From: Chlorocebus sabaeus
Taxonomy: Eukaryota; Chordata; Mammalia; Primates; Cercopithecidae
Reading direction: 5' to 3'
Assembly: GCF_047675955.1 (NCBI RefSeq)
Contig: NC_132918.1
Location: 88,120,879-88,184,878 of the forward strand
DNA length: 64,000 nucleotides
The notes under the pieces are model-generated. The model was given only the letters and a program-made list of their open reading frames with translations. It was not told where the DNA came from and made no database searches. Made by a program: the position numbers and the translations under genes. Numbering within the stretch: position 1 is the stretch's first letter; each line of letters starts with the position of its first letter. Below are positions 35,680-48,503 of this stretch, in pieces.

Positions 35680-38600
35680 GCATAGTTATGAGGTCATATC
35701 TTTTGGCTTCTTTTCTTAAGATAAATATCCAGTAATTTTAAAATTTCATCCTGGATATTTGAAATGCTCCACTCTTGAGAGTTTGAATATTTTTCTTCCT
35801 GCAAGAAATGTGAAATTTTGTTATGGCCGGGAGTAGTTTGCTGGCAGATAGGCTGGATCCCTCTGAAGCTTGCTTATAAGCTTTGTTAGGTGGGATCCAG
35901 TGGAGCTCTTAGTCTAGGGCTGGAGTCTTTTGGGGGTCTTGGTAGAAGGTCTACCGTGTTCAGCAAGGTCTTCTGAGTCTGGATGGTCAGAGTTTGATGG
36001 CTCCTGGCACACTGTGGGACCTTCAGACTTTCTCTTGAGGAATTCACTTGGTGGCATACATGACAATCCAGAAGCTCTTTTCTGCCAGGTCTCACTGAGT
36101 CTCTCCTGTGCATGCGTGACATCGTATTTGGCCCAAGACAAGAGGACCTCTATGTAGATTTCCAAGCACCTTCTCTGTGCACGCCTCCTTTCAAAGATCA
36201 TACTCCTCAAGCCCCAGCTGGCTCAGCAGCCCCAGACTCTGATCTCTGTTCCTCTGCTGAAGGTGCTCTGCTCAGGCTCCACTTCCCTTCACCCTACCAA
36301 GCAGTGCCCCAGGCTAAAGGCCAATCAACCTGGAGCTCACTTAAAGCATTTTTCTTCTTTTAGGAATATGTCTGATGTCCAATATCTAAACGCAGCTACT
36401 TCATATATTATGTCCATTCTTATATTTTTTTAAAGCATGAATCTAGACCTGTCAATACTAGAAACCCAAGATTAGTTTTCTTGCTTTTATTTCACTGTTT
36501 TCAGTGTATTCATAATTTTAAAGATATTTCATATTGATCTTTTAAAAAGTATTATTGTGGCATTGTTTTCAGAAGTGTGTTCTGTGAAAAAGTAAAATGG
36601 CTCTGTTATAAAATACCTGGAGAAATGCATTTTTCTAGACAGCAGGACACCTCAGTGCCATAAAAGGCTGACATGGGTTGTAAATTTTCAAGGGACTGTA
36701 TTATCTGCATTTTTCAAATTCATTCAACCACAGAATCCATTTTTAATAGATTATCTTGTGGGAGTAATAGAAAATGGATTACTTTTTTGGGAAATGGTGC
36801 TGTGTGGATGTTATTTATTAATTTTATTAAAAATGTATATGCCTAATTAAAAAGCAAACATGGTTACAACCACCTTTTAAATTAATTTTTAGATGGAAAA
36901 TAAGCTTTGCTGCTCCTTCTTCTCTCTAATACTCCTCCACTCAAAATCATTCCAGGAAGTTCTCGAGACATGTATGGAGATTTCTAAGTGTATATACATA
37001 TGTTCCCAATGATGAGTTTGCAGTTGAGCCCTGTAAACATTTTGTATATCATGGAATAACAGGAGAGTTTTACAGGGAGAAGTGCACTTTTACACTATGA
37101 AAACAAGTATTTCATTTTGACTTTTTTTGTCCCAAAGAAAAAGACATTTTTTAGGCACGATAAAATAAAGTCAGCATTTTTCATTCTGTGAAGTTGTCAT
37201 CTTCTCATGCTGTTTGATAAATGAGGTGTCACTAAAGATGTGAGAATGATGAACCTTCAACAGCAGCAGCAGCAGCTGGATCTCTTCTTTACCATTAATA
37301 ATTAAATTATTTCAAGTCGTTTTACAGAGCAATCTTCCTCCTCCAGCACACTCACCCAAAGCTCTGGGTACAGCTGATTGGGAGGTGCCTCCTCACTGCC
37401 ATGTCTAGGAATTGCATAGAAACGGCAGAGAGGTAGCAGACATGAGGATGTCTGACTGAGAGACATTCAAAGACCCAGGCACAATGTATCTCTTGAGTTA
37501 CCTCTGCCAGGCAGCAGCTCCTCTCTCTGGACCTCAGTTGCTCTAACAGGAAAATGAGTTCTTTAAACGAGATAGTTTTAGAGTTTCTTTCTAGCTCTTA
37601 TATTCTGCAAACCTTGTTGAATGCACCTTACTATATCTACATTGACTACACAGTGACAAGAATATCATGTCTATAAAACATTCCCTCTCTGGCTGGAAGT
37701 AGGAGAGAACTGTCCTAAAAAAACAATGGAAAATACAGCTGTCAAGCAACTTGTAGTTTCATTTTAACTTTACACCTGTAAACAGAAAAATTCTTACTCT
37801 TCAAGTATGGCCTTCAAGACTTAAATAATTCCTGTAATCACAATGAATTTGTCATCTGTCAAAACCCCACATTTTAGTTCTTGTCAAGCGACAAAAGTGA
37901 TGACTTTTCTCCTGAAACTTGATTCTGACTTTGCTTCCTCCTGATAAAAGAAGATTATAAGGCAGGAGAGAGATTTTTCCCCAAAGATACAATGGACTTT
38001 TGCAGAGAACCACAACAAAAAGTGTTTAAATCTCTAAATGAAACTAGAAGAAAAAAGTTAAATAATTCCAATTTCAGTTGCTAACAAAGGCAGAGAAAGA
38101 AAAATCCAGTTACTATGTTACTTCCCCATAAGCCAAGCTCAGCACAAAGTGAAAAAGAATTTTCCGATACAGCTTTACATTATCTTTAATTGAATTATTG
38201 GTTTAGATTGTAGCAGAAGCGAAGGATAAAAAAATCAAAGCCTTTGTTTTCCCGGGAGCCTCAAATGCACCTGTACTATATCTAGCTGTATAAGTGATAT
38301 GTATGGACTCTCATAGGGATGCCTGTGTTCTCCTGCCTGGGGGAACCTGGAGAATTGTGAGGTGTAGCTCCTGTAGCTGTGCTACCTTAAGCAATCATTC
38401 ATCTAGAGCTCTGGAGACTAGTTCCAGAAAGTGGTCCAGACCAAGCTGGGGCTTACAGTAGAGACGCAGCAGAAGGGCCCGGCCTGAGGGGCAAGGAGAC
38501 TTGAGATTTAAATGGAAGGTGAGGAACGGATTGGAAAGTGGAACGTGAGGTAGGTCAGGGCAAGTGATTCAGAAAAAATCTGATTCAGAGACCCGATGTG

Positions 38601-38744
38601 CCCCTTTATACATGGGGCTTAGGTGGAACCCAGCTATCATTTCTTCCAGGTGTTATCCACTTAATTTTCAGCCTTAGAAGGAGAGGCAGAGATGTGTTTT
38701 CCCCTTGCTGGGTGATCGGTTTCAGCTTTCTCATTTTGGAAACT
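35680..38744. other. Repeat-poor stretch; one MIR-like piece at 37480-37620
   Basis: About 3 kb in which I recognise almost no transposon. It includes a GC-richer part (35880-36340) with overlapping 75 to 98 codon frames on both strands and no recognisable domain. A (CAG)5 run lies at 37262-37276, and 37800-38270 is AT-rich with several TAAT/ATTA cores. At 37480-37620 gacctcagttgctctaacag and gagtttctttctagctctta are MIR-like. Low repeat content alone does not show function. Confidence 0.5.
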
Positions 38745-39575
38745 TCAAGAGCACAGTAACTAAGCACACGGACTTTAGCAAAGATGGCACTTACTAACTG
38801 TGTGATTTGGTGCTGTATTAGTCAGGGTTCTCTAGGGGGACAGAACTAATAGGATAGATGTCGATTAAAGGGGAATTTATTAAGGAGTGCTGACTCACAC
38901 AATCACAAGGTGAAGTCCCGCAACAGGCCGTCTGCAAGCTGAGGAGCAGGAAGCCCGTCCAAATCCCAAAACCTCAAAAGTAGGGAAGCCGACAGTGCAG
39001 CCTTCAGCCTGTGGCCTAAGATCCGAGAGCCCCTGGCAAACCACTAGTATACATCCAAGAATCCAAAATCTGAAGAACCTGGGGTCTGATGTTCAAGGGC
39101 AGAAGCTCCCTCATGGCAGAAGGATGAAGGCTGGAAGACTCAGCAAGTCTGCTCCTCCATCTTCTCCTGCCTGCTTTATTCTAGCAGCGCTAGCAGCTGA
39201 TTAAACGCTAATACAGCACCCAGATTGAGGGTGGGTCTGCCTCTCCTAGTCCACTGACTCAAATGTTAATCTCCTTTGCCGACACCCTTATAGACACACC
39301 CGGGAACAATATATTGCATCTTTCAATCCAATCCAGTTGACACTCAATATTAACCATTATAGGGGCAAATAAAACTGATTTGGGATAAGTTACTTAATTC
39401 CTCTGAATTTCAGTTTCTTCCTCTGTCAAATGAGGATAACAAATTTTATAAAAATAATATAGGTGAGAATAATAATCTTAACCTTAGGGTAGCGATGAGT
39501 ATTAATATAAGTAAAACATTTACTACCTGGCACATCCAAGTTAAGTATTAGAACTATTACAGTTACATTCTATTA
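38745..39575 (+). mobile_element. MIR SINE split by an ERV-L-type LTR
   Basis: The left half (38745-38813) has agagcacagtaactaagcac and cttactaactgtgtgatttg. The right half (39362-39575) continues gggataagttacttaattcc, ctgaatttcagtttcttcct, ctgtcaaatgaggataac and ends near ggcacatccaagttaag. Together they form one MIR interrupted by the LTR at 38814-39361. Confidence 0.82.
38814..39361 (-). mobile_element. Solitary ERV-L-type LTR (MLT2-like), full length
   Basis: The plus strand opens tgtattagtcagggttctct and closes tcaatattaaccattata, so on the minus strand it runs TG/TA to the canonical CA end. Its internal order is shared with 59593-60133: gacagaactaataggata, atcacaaggtgaagtcc, gtctgcaagctgagga, gacagtgcagccttcag, ccactgactcaaatgttaat. 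Flanking 5-bp repeats ggtgc and ggggc agree at four positions, the duplication size of ERV-L. It is a solo LTR without proviral genes. Confidence 0.87.
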
Positions 39576-39584
39576 CCCTCTAGT

Positions 39585-39745
39585 TTTGGCCACTTCCAGT
39601 ACTAAAATATAAGCTCCATGAAAACATGGATCCTTCGGGTTCACAATTGTATTTCAAACCTAGCAGACAGCCTGGCACATGGTAGGAACTTTGCAAATAT
39701 TTGTTGAATGAAGTAATGAATAAACAAATGAAAGAAACTGGCCAG
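39585..39745 (+). mobile_element. L2 LINE 3' end fragment
   Basis: ctaaaatataagctccatga, a acctagcagacagcctggca block and caaatatttgttgaatgaag are the L2 terminal motifs. Confidence 0.6.
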
Positions 39746-39993
39746 TACTCCTGGACAGTTTGCCAAGATATCTGTGAGAGAGGGTGATGCAGCCACCAAA
39801 GCACTAGGGCACCCCAAGGTGCAAGGCTCTGACCCTGCCTGGTTTGGACAGAGACTCCCACACACATCTGAAATGACCTTTTGTATGGTAAATTATATTT
39901 TCTTTTCATTACTTTTTCCGGTACTTTGATCCAAGTCTCTTTTACGTGTGTGCAAGAATATAAGATGCATCTCTTTTTAGTATTTTCACATAA

Positions 39994-42900
39994 TTTTTTT
40001 TATACTTTAAGTTCTGGGATGTATGTGCAGAACATGCAGGTTTGTTACGTAGGTATACATGTGCCATGGTGGTTTGCTGCACCCATCAACCCGTCATCTA
40101 CATTAAGTATTTCTCCTAATGCTATCCCTCCCCTAGCCCTTCACCCCTCAACAGGCCGCAGTGTGTGATGTTACCCTCCCTGTGTCCATGTGTTCTCATT
40201 GTTCAACTCCCACTTACGAGTGAGAACATGTGGTGTTTGGTTTTCTACTCCTGCGTTAGTTTGCTAAGAATGATGGTTTCCGGCTTTATCCATGTCCCTG
40301 CAAAGGACATGAACTCATTCTTTTCTATGACTGCATAGTATTCCATGGTGTATATGTGCCACATTTTCTTTATCCAGTCTATCATTGATAGGCATTTGGT
40401 TTGGTTCCAAGTGTTTGCTATTGTGAACAGTGCTGCAATAAACATATGTGTCCATGTGTCTTTATAGTAGCACGGTTTATAATCCTTTGGGTATATACCC
40501 AGTAATGGGATTGCTGGGTCAAATGGTATTTCTGGTTCTAGATCCTTGAGGAATAGCCACACTGTCTTCCACAATGGCTGAACTGATTTACACTCCCACC
40601 AACAGGGTAAAAGCGTTCCTATTTCTCCACATCCTCTCCAGCATCTGTTGTTTCCTGACTTTTTAATGATAGTCATTCCAACTGGCATGAGATGGTATCT
40701 CGTTGTGGTTTTGATTTACATTTCTCCAATGTCCAGTGATGATGAGCTTTTCTTCATATGCTTTTTGGCCACATAAATGTCTTCTCTGATAAGTGTCTGT
40801 TCATATCCTTTGCCCAGTTTTTGATGGGGTTGTTTTTTTTTTTTTTTTTTGTAAATTTGTTTAAGTTCTTTGTAGATTCTGGATATTAGCCCTTTGTCAG
40901 GTGGATAGATTGTGTGTTCACTCTGATGATAGTTTCTTTTGCTGTGCAGAAGCTCTTTAGTTTAATAAGATCCCACTTGTCAGTTTTGGCTTTTGTTGCC
41001 ATTGCTTTTGGTGTTTTAGTCACTAAGTCTTTGCCCATGTCTATGTCTTGAATGCTATTGCCTAGGTTTTCTTCTAGGGGTTTTATGGTTTTAGGTCTTA
41101 TGTTTAAGTCTTTAATCCATCTTGAGTTAATTTTTGTATAAAGTGTAAGGAAGGCATCCAGTTTCAGTTTTCTGCACATGGCTAGCCAGTTTTCCCAGCA
41201 CTAATTATTAAATAGGGAATCCTTTCCCCATTGCTTGTTTTTGTCAGGTGTGTCAAAGATCAAATTGTTGTAGATGTGTGGCATTATTTATGAAGCCTCT
41301 GTTCTGTTTCATTGGTCTGTATATCTGTTTTGGTACCAGTACCGTGCTGTTTTGGTTACTGTAGCTTTGTACTAGAGTTTGAAGTGAGGTAACATGATGC
41401 CTCCAGCTGTGTTCTTTTTGCTTAGGATTGTCTAGGCTATACGGGCTCTTTTTGGTTCCATATGAAATTTAAAGTAGTTTTGTCTAACTCTATGAAGAAA
41501 GTCAATGGTAGCTTGAAGGGGATAGCATTGAATTTATAAATTACTTTAAGCAGTATGGCCATTTTCATGATATTGATTCTCTTATTTATGAGCATGGAAT
41601 GTTTTTCCATTTTTTCGTGTCCTCTCTTACTTTCTTTAGCTGTGGTTTGTAGTACTCCTTGAAGAGGTCCTTTACATTCCTTGTAAGTTGGATTCCTAGG
41701 TATTTTATTCTCTTTGTAGCAATTGTGAATGGGAGTTCCCTCATGATTTGGCTCTCTGTCTGTTATTGGTGTATAGGAATGCTTGTGATTTTTGCACATT
41801 GATATTGTATCCTGAGAATTTCCTGAAGTTGCTTATCACCTTAAGGAGATTTTGGGCTGAGACAATGGGGTTTTCTAAATATACAATCACATCATCTGCA
41901 AACAGGGACAATTTGACTTCCTCCTTCCTATTTGAATACCCTTCATTTCTTTCTCTTGCCTATTTCTCTGGCCAGAACTTCCAATACTATGTTGAATAGG
42001 AGTGATGAGAGAGGGCATCCTTGTCTTGTGCCGGTTTTCAAAGGGAATGTTTTCAGTTTTCGCCCATTCAGTATGATATTGGCTGTGGGTTTGTCATAAA
42101 TAACTTTTATTATTTTGAGATGTGTTCCATCAATGCCTAGTTTATTGAGAATTTTTAGCATGAAGGGGTGTTGAATTTTATGGAAGGCCTTTTTTTTTTT
42201 TGCATCTATTGAGATAATCATGTGGTTTTTGTCATTGGTTCTGTTTATGTGACAGATTATATTTATTGATTTGAGTGTATTGAACCAGTCTTGTATCCCA
42301 GGGATGAAGCTGATTTGATCATGGTGGATGAGCTTCTTGATGTGCTGCTGGATTTGGTTTGCCAGTATTTTATTGAGGATTTTCTCATTGATGTTTATCA
42401 GGGATATTGGCCTGAAATTTTCTTTTTTTGTTGTGTCTCTGCCATGTTTTGGTATCAGAATAATGCTGGTCTCATAAAATGAGTTATGGAAGAGTCCCTC
42501 TTTTTCTCTTGTTTGGAATAGTTTCAGAAGGAATGGTACCAGCTCCTCTTTGTATCTCTGGTAGAATTCGGCTGTAAAACTGTCTGGTCCTGGGCTTTTT
42601 TTGGTTGGTAGGCTTTTAATTACTTCCTCAATGTCAGAACTTGTTACTGGTCTATTCAGGAATTTGACTTCTTCATGGTTTATTCTTGGGAGGGTGTATG
42701 TGTCCAGGAATTTATCTATTTCTTCCAGATTTTCTAGTTTATTTGCCTAAAGATGTTTATAGTATTCTCCGATGGTAGTTTGTATGTCTGCTGGATCAGT
42801 GATGATATCCCCTTTATCATTTTTTTATTGTGTCTATTTGATTCTTCTCTCTTTTCTTCTTTATTAGTCTGGGTAGTAGTCTATTTTATTAATCTTTTTA

Positions 42901-44263
42901 AAAAAACCACCTCTTGAATTTATTGATTTTTTTAAAGGTTTTTTCTTGTCTCTCTCTCCTTCAGTTCTGCTCTGATCTTAGTTATTTCGTGTGTTCTACT
43001 AGCTTTTGAATTTGTTTGCTCTTGCTTCTCTAGTTCTTTTTATTGTGATGTTGGGTGTCGATTTTAGATCTTTCCTGTTTTCTCCTGCGGGCATTTAGTG
43101 CTATAAATTTCTCTCTTAACACTGCTTTAGCTGAATCCCAGAGATTCTGGTACGTTGTGTCTTTGTTCTTATTGGTTTCAAAGAACTTCTTTATTTCTGC
43201 CTTAATTTCATTATTTACCCTATAGTCACTCAGGAGCAGGTTGTTCAGTTTCCATGTAGTCGTGTGGTTTTGAGTGAGTTTCTTAATCCTGAGTTCTAGT
43301 TTGATTGCACTGTGGTCTGAGACACTGTTTGTTATGATTTCCATTCTTTTGCATTTGCAGAAGAGTGTTTTGCTTCCAATTATGTGGTCAACTTTAGAAT
43401 AAGTGTGATGTGGTGCTGAGAAGCATATATTTTCTGTTGATTTGGGGTGGAGAGTTCTGTAGATGTCTATTAGTTCTGCTTGGTGCAGAGCTGAGTTCAC
43501 GTCCTGAATATCCTTGTTAATTTTCTGCCTTGTTGATCTGTCTAATATTGACAGTGAGGTATTGAAGTCTCCCACTATTATTATGTGGGAATCTAAGTCT
43601 CTTTGTAGGTCTCTAAGAACTTGCTTTATGAATCTGGGTGCTCCTGTATTGGGTGCATATATATTTAGGATAGTTAGCTCTTCTTATTGCATTGATTCCT
43701 TTACCATTATGTATACCCTTCTTTGTCTTTTTTGATCTTTCTTGGTTTAAAGTCTGTTTTATCAGAGACTAGGATTGCAACACCTGCTTTTTTTTTGCTT
43801 TCCATTTGCTTGATAAATCTTCCTCCATCCCTTTATTTTGAGCCTATGTATGTCTTTGCACATGAGATGATCTCCTGAATACAGCACACCTACGGGTCTT
43901 GAATCTTTATCCAGCTTTGCAGTCTGTGTCTTTTAATTGGGGCATTTAGCCCATTTACATTAAAGGTTAATATTGTGATGTGTGATTTTGATCTTGTCAT
44001 TATGATCCTTTTTGGTTATTTTGTCTGTTAATTGATGCAGTTTCCTTATAGTATCAATGGCCTTTACAATTTAGTATGTTGTTGCAGTGGCGGGTACTTG
44101 TATTTCTTTCCATATTTAGTGCTTCCTTCAGGAGCTCTTATAAGGCATCCCTGGTGGTGACTAAATCTCTCAGCATTTGCTTGTCTGTAAAGGATTTTAT
44201 TTCTCCTTCAGTTATGAAGCTTACTTTGGCTGGATATGAAAGTGTGGGTTGAAAATTCTTTTC
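39994..44263 (-). mobile_element. Primate L1 LINE, 5'-truncated, 4.27 kb
   Basis: The minus-strand L1 has its poly-A (seen as poly-T) at 39994 and stops at 44263 within the 3' part of ORF1. A 10-bp direct repeat, tttcacataa, lies at 39984-39993 and 44264-44273 and is the target-site duplication. It therefore lacks the promoter and most of ORF1 from the moment of insertion. The 3' end text around 40003-40070 is of L1PA/L1PB type. An internal T tract of about 20 nt near 40832-40850 probably reflects slippage. Confidence 0.97.
40203..44000 (-). pseudogene. L1 ORF2 pseudogene, minus strand
   Basis: ORF2 start is at 43998-44000 and the stop at 40203-40205 on the minus strand, close to family length. 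The longest open piece, 43030-43575 (181 codons), covers the endonuclease core with MGDFNTSLSILDRS and SDHSAIKLEL. Reverse transcriptase signatures RQGCPLSS and FADD (41891-41902) remain. Stops and frame shifts divide the rest into segments in several frames (for example 41943-42221, 41437-41799, 40886-41179 and 40245-40688). The last segment holds the C-terminal cysteine-rich region, with WWECKSVQPLWK near its start. No functional protein can result. Confidence 0.95.
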
Positions 44264-44273
44264 TTTCACATAA

Positions 44274-44530
44274 ACATTTTTAAATTCATGGGGCTGGGTT
44301 GATGCAGTAATAATGTCACTTTGTCCTATCTCCCATGTTATTCCCCAAAGACAGCAATTACAGAGGGCATTTCATTTCATCTGCTCTTCTACGGTAGATA
44401 GCATATGCACACAGGCAAGACATTATCCCAACACAAATTTTCCATACTGAGTTTAGCCTCACAAAAATTTCACTTAAATGCCTTGCCATGGAATTAGTGA
44501 CAAATTTTAATATAATGTATCTCTTGTGGG
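44274..44530. other. Unassigned DNA
   Basis: No element recognised beside the truncated L1 5' end. Confidence 0.4.
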
Positions 44531-44640
44531 GCTTCATGTCATATGCAAGGAAAAGACAGAAAATATGGGAAACTAGGAGACACATCAGTTGTGATAAGAC
44601 AGTAGGCTCAGGAGTTAAAGCGTGTTGGAGGAGGAAGAGA
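44531..44640. repeat. Copy B of an unclassified dispersed repeat
   Basis: Partner of 35570-35679, same orientation, about 9 kb away, roughly 85% identical by eye. The flanks are unrelated. Confidence 0.75.
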
Positions 44641-47429
44641 TAGAGGGATCAGAGAGGAGTCACAGAAATGCAGGAGGTAGAAAGCAAGGCAGTTAGGTAC
44701 CTTCAAGTTCCCACAACATGCTGTTCCTTCTGCTTATTAGGACATAAATCCTTTTTAATACAATTTTTTTTAAAGTTGTTTTCCACCATTACATTGTAGA
44801 CTCAATGATGATATGGACTGGTTTTATTTCAAGAGTTTAACATAGTCTTTGACATATAGTAAATTATTAAAAATTTTGACTGGACATTTGGATAGGTAGA
44901 TAGACGGAAGGATGCATGATCAGAATATAAAGGAGACTACAGAAGAGCAGAGGTTATCAAATAGAAGCTGTCAAAGCACCTAATTTCCCCAGCACTTTCC
45001 AGGGCTGACCGGAGCTACAGAGTTTCCTGGGATTCTTGGATGGAAGGAGTTTCTCCCGTGAGAAGGAGAAGATGGAAGGAGGCATATCACTCAGTCAGAA
45101 GGTGGAGTTGAGTATGATAGAGATGGAAGTTGAAGTATATCATCAACTGTGAGCCAGAATCAATATCTAAATCTTGGGTTAGAAAGTAGCTTGAAAAAAA
45201 GTGAGACAGTTCAGGGTACTTACAGATATCATTCACAGGGGACTTAAAACAGAGCATGTATTGCTTACAGGGTACTTATAAAACAAATAGTTCAGGGTAT
45301 TTATTGAAAATGGATACTGCTACCTCATCAGATTTGATGTGTCTATCCCAGGAGGATTTGTGGGAGGACTGGCTTTTTTGTAGAGTCAGGAATGAGGGAG
45401 ATACTCCCATTTCCAGAACCCTCTTTTAGACTCATTCGAGGGGTGCAGACACTAAATTCCAGAGTACGTGTTCTATCCCATACACTGTCACCATGTCACC
45501 ACCTAGTACTTGAAAGTCCTGAGACTGGAAATAGTTTAAGCAAGAGTTCAGAAGGCCTTCAACAACATGTTCAGGTTACCAATCTTAGATTCTGGAACCT
45601 GGAAGATGTACCGAACAGGGTCTTAGTGAGCCAGATGGAGTAGAGAGTCATAAAAACAGGTTGGACAAAATAATAGAGGGTGACTGGAGCTGCAAACTGT
45701 AAAACTAGAGTTGACTATAGGTATTAACTTGAAAGACTCACGTCACCATCCTCTGGTTTTAGCAGATGCAAGGGCTTTTTGTACATTATCTCCCATTCTA
45801 GATTCCCTGCCGACACATTCCCTATTCTTGGGTGCAAGAGAGAGTATGTCTTCCACGTCTTCTTAAACACTCTGACTACTGAGGAGGTGAGGTGTTTGGT
45901 GTAAGGAGTTTGGAGGACAAATCGATACTTTTGAAAGAGGACAGTCTGTGTAGAGGAGCAGGGTAAGTTATTATAGGCAAAGTTTAGGTCTTGGAAAGCA
46001 TCTGGATTGATTGGCTAGTTCTATTATCTGCAATATTCTAGGGCTCAGTTGACCACTCCAGGTTGTTGTTGGCCCAGGAGAGGTACATGATAGTCTGGTT
46101 GGTATGGATGTGTAAGCCCAAACTCAGAGAGCATTTTCCAAAACAAGAATTTGGAAACAAAAAACCAAAACAAGAAACCAAAGGGCATAGTCAGAGATCA
46201 GAGAGTTGGGCAGTCTGTGAAAGTAGATCTTTTTGATGACGACAGTTGCTATGGGTGATACAGAGGAGTGGCCGTGGAATATTGGTACCTAGAAAATATG
46301 CCAGTTTGGCAAAAGCATGTAACATTATTGGGATGATGTCTTGGCCATCAGGAAGCCAAGCACTTAAAATATATCTTTCTGATAATATCCCAGGATGTTT
46401 GAGATGACAGAAATTGTGGCAGGTCTTTAGGCCTCTCTGAGCCATCTCTAATCCAAGGGTATCCATTCTAAATACTTGGGTATTTTGAAACATGCCCCAT
46501 GAGGTACTGGAAGAACCTAAGATCATGTTTTGGGCTTCTAGTAGGCTTGGTGACCTGACATGTTGGTAGATGTCACAACTAGATCAGTTGCCTTTGTGTG
46601 GCTGTGAATTTCCACCAGGCATTGTTATGCATATGCATTAGTGATGGCCTGATTTGGATTGTCTTGCTTTCCTAGGATTGGGGTGGGCTAGATGATACAT
46701 AGTTTTCTAGGAAAAGTATTTTTCTAGGTGTAGCGACCTCAGCTCTCTCCCATTTGAGGGTTCGTGTAATGTTTCTGCCTGTCAATTTTGCTTAGAGCAA
46801 AGGTAAGGAAGAATTTAAATCAAAGATCTCAGGCCATCTGGCACAGAGCATTTCCAGTGGTTACAGAATCTGGTCTAAGACTACCAGAAATACATGTGCA
46901 GTTGAGCAAAGTGGTTTTACTCCTTGTTGAAGTCAGCGAGACTGCCGCCATGGGGAACTGTGCCTCAGTAAGAATATTAGAAATGACCTATAAGTGTTGG
47001 TTAGGTGATTTTGGGGAGGGTCCCAGGAAATGTGCATTTGCTTAGGATTGAGTGCTGTTAGAAAGTGGGAAGAATCTTATAATTGGGCATCTCGATAAAT
47101 CTTGTATAGAAGGAGGGCAAGACTAAAGCAGGACTAAAGCTATAAATGGCGGACAAGCAACTGTCACTCATATTAGCCAGGAGAGGGAGATTTGACATTT
47201 TGTGGTTTGCATAAAGACCTTGTCTTTGTCTGTGTTTAGACAAGCATTATGAAGTGATCCTCTTTAGTCTCACTTCATCAAGGTCACAGAGTGATCTTGT
47301 CTGATGCTGGCGGTCCGTTAGATAATTTTTGTCCAATAAGAGAGCACCTGGTATAGCTGTGACCCCCAGGCCTGCTTTCACAACACTGAGGCTTAGCTGT
47401 GTTAGGCCAGTTCCCCATGTTAGGAGATG
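44641..47429. other. Unassigned stretch, possibly an old retroelement interior
   Basis: About 2.8 kb that is less AT-rich than its surroundings. I see no gag, protease or reverse transcriptase signature in any frame and no LTR at either side. Frames reach 111 codons (46191-46526, minus) without a recognisable domain. A worn L2-like tail may lie at 44790-44880. Confidence 0.4.
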
Positions 47430-47990
47430 CTTTTTTCTCTTTCACCTGTCTTGTCAAAACTACTGTAGGTTGCAAAGGTCCTATTTGAGTCAGGGAACAT
47501 AAATGTTTCAAATGAAGAGAATTCAGTGAAGGGACTATTTCCAGAGAAGTGGGCCAGATTAGGGAAACAATAACATAAAGGCGAGGAACCCAGAGACCAG
47601 CAACAATGGCAAGCCATTACCACTGCCACTGCCACTCCCCCCCAGAGCTGATGGAATAAGGGTAGAAATTACCTCTGCTGGAATCAGGGAGAACTGGAAC
47701 CCTGGTGGAGGGGCTGCCTTCCAGAAACTAGGCTGTTGAAGACATGCAGCAATTGCCAGAAATGCTTTGGTGGAGCAGGAAGGATGTGGAGAGCCATATC
47801 CATTCCTTCTGTCTTTTGCTAGTGCCTTCCACTGGCATAACATAAGCAGGAGCCAGGAGCAAGGTAGCTTAGGTTATACAGTCAGAGCTTCCTGGGGCAT
47901 TGAACAGGGCAGAGAAGAGCAGAGAATCAATACGGGAGTGGGCGTGGAAAATGAGAAATAACCAGCAGAGCCTTCAGCAGGTATCCTGCA
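47430..47990 (-). repeat. Mammal-wide interspersed repeat, class uncertain
   Basis: On the minus strand I recognise text of a widespread mammalian repeat: tccctaatctggcccacttc, a cttcactgaattctcttcat block and a gcactagcaaaagacagaag block. I cannot place it firmly among L1M 3' ends or LTRs. The 94-codon minus-strand frame at 47559-47843 is a by-product of it. A short CCACTG tandem run lies near 47618-47635. Confidence 0.4.
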
Positions 47991-48490
47991 TTTTCATAAA
48001 GGACTGGAGAGATACAACAACGGATGGCCAGATTTGGTAAGGGTCATTTATTGAAGTTCACATACAGCAACCAACATTGTTCTGCCAACTCACTGGTCAT
48101 TAAAAACATAGGCTTTGGATTTGAAAGGGGTGAGAATGAGGTCCGAACAGTACCCCAAAAGAGCTCTAATTAGCTTATTATATTTGAAAGGTTCAGGGGT
48201 TGGAGGCTTCAAGATGACTTTGAGATTGAATAGGGCTAAGTTTAGGCCTCAGAGTTTAATTCTTGGAGAAGGAAAAGCTCACAATGGTTGGTTTTGTTCT
48301 CACAGTTGGGGTACCAGATGCTACTGCTTTGTCAGCCTGAAAATATGAGACTCAGAGGTGAAAGCTAACACAGAATAAGTGAGCAAAAGCCATTCAGCCT
48401 ATGATAAAAATGATAAAGATTTTAAATTCCAGAACTGGAGATGGTTTTCCAGTAATACAATTTATCCTGCAGGAAAAATACCTGGAACAT
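47991..48490. other. Unassigned DNA
   Basis: No repeat or gene recognised. A 77-codon frame at 48115-48348 has no known domain. Confidence 0.4.
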
Positions 48491-48503
48491 CCTATTTAGT
48501 GAT

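Noticed and set aside
35886..36363. Cluster of 75 to 98 codon frames on both strands
   Set aside because: Mutual shadows in a GC-richer patch; no frame stands out and no homology is recognised.
37262..37276. (CAG)5 as a disease-type triplet repeat
   Set aside because: Five units are within ordinary variation and there is no coding context.
44641..47429. Interpretation as an endogenous retrovirus coding region
   Set aside because: No gag, protease, reverse transcriptase or envelope signature is visible in any frame and no flanking LTRs are evident.
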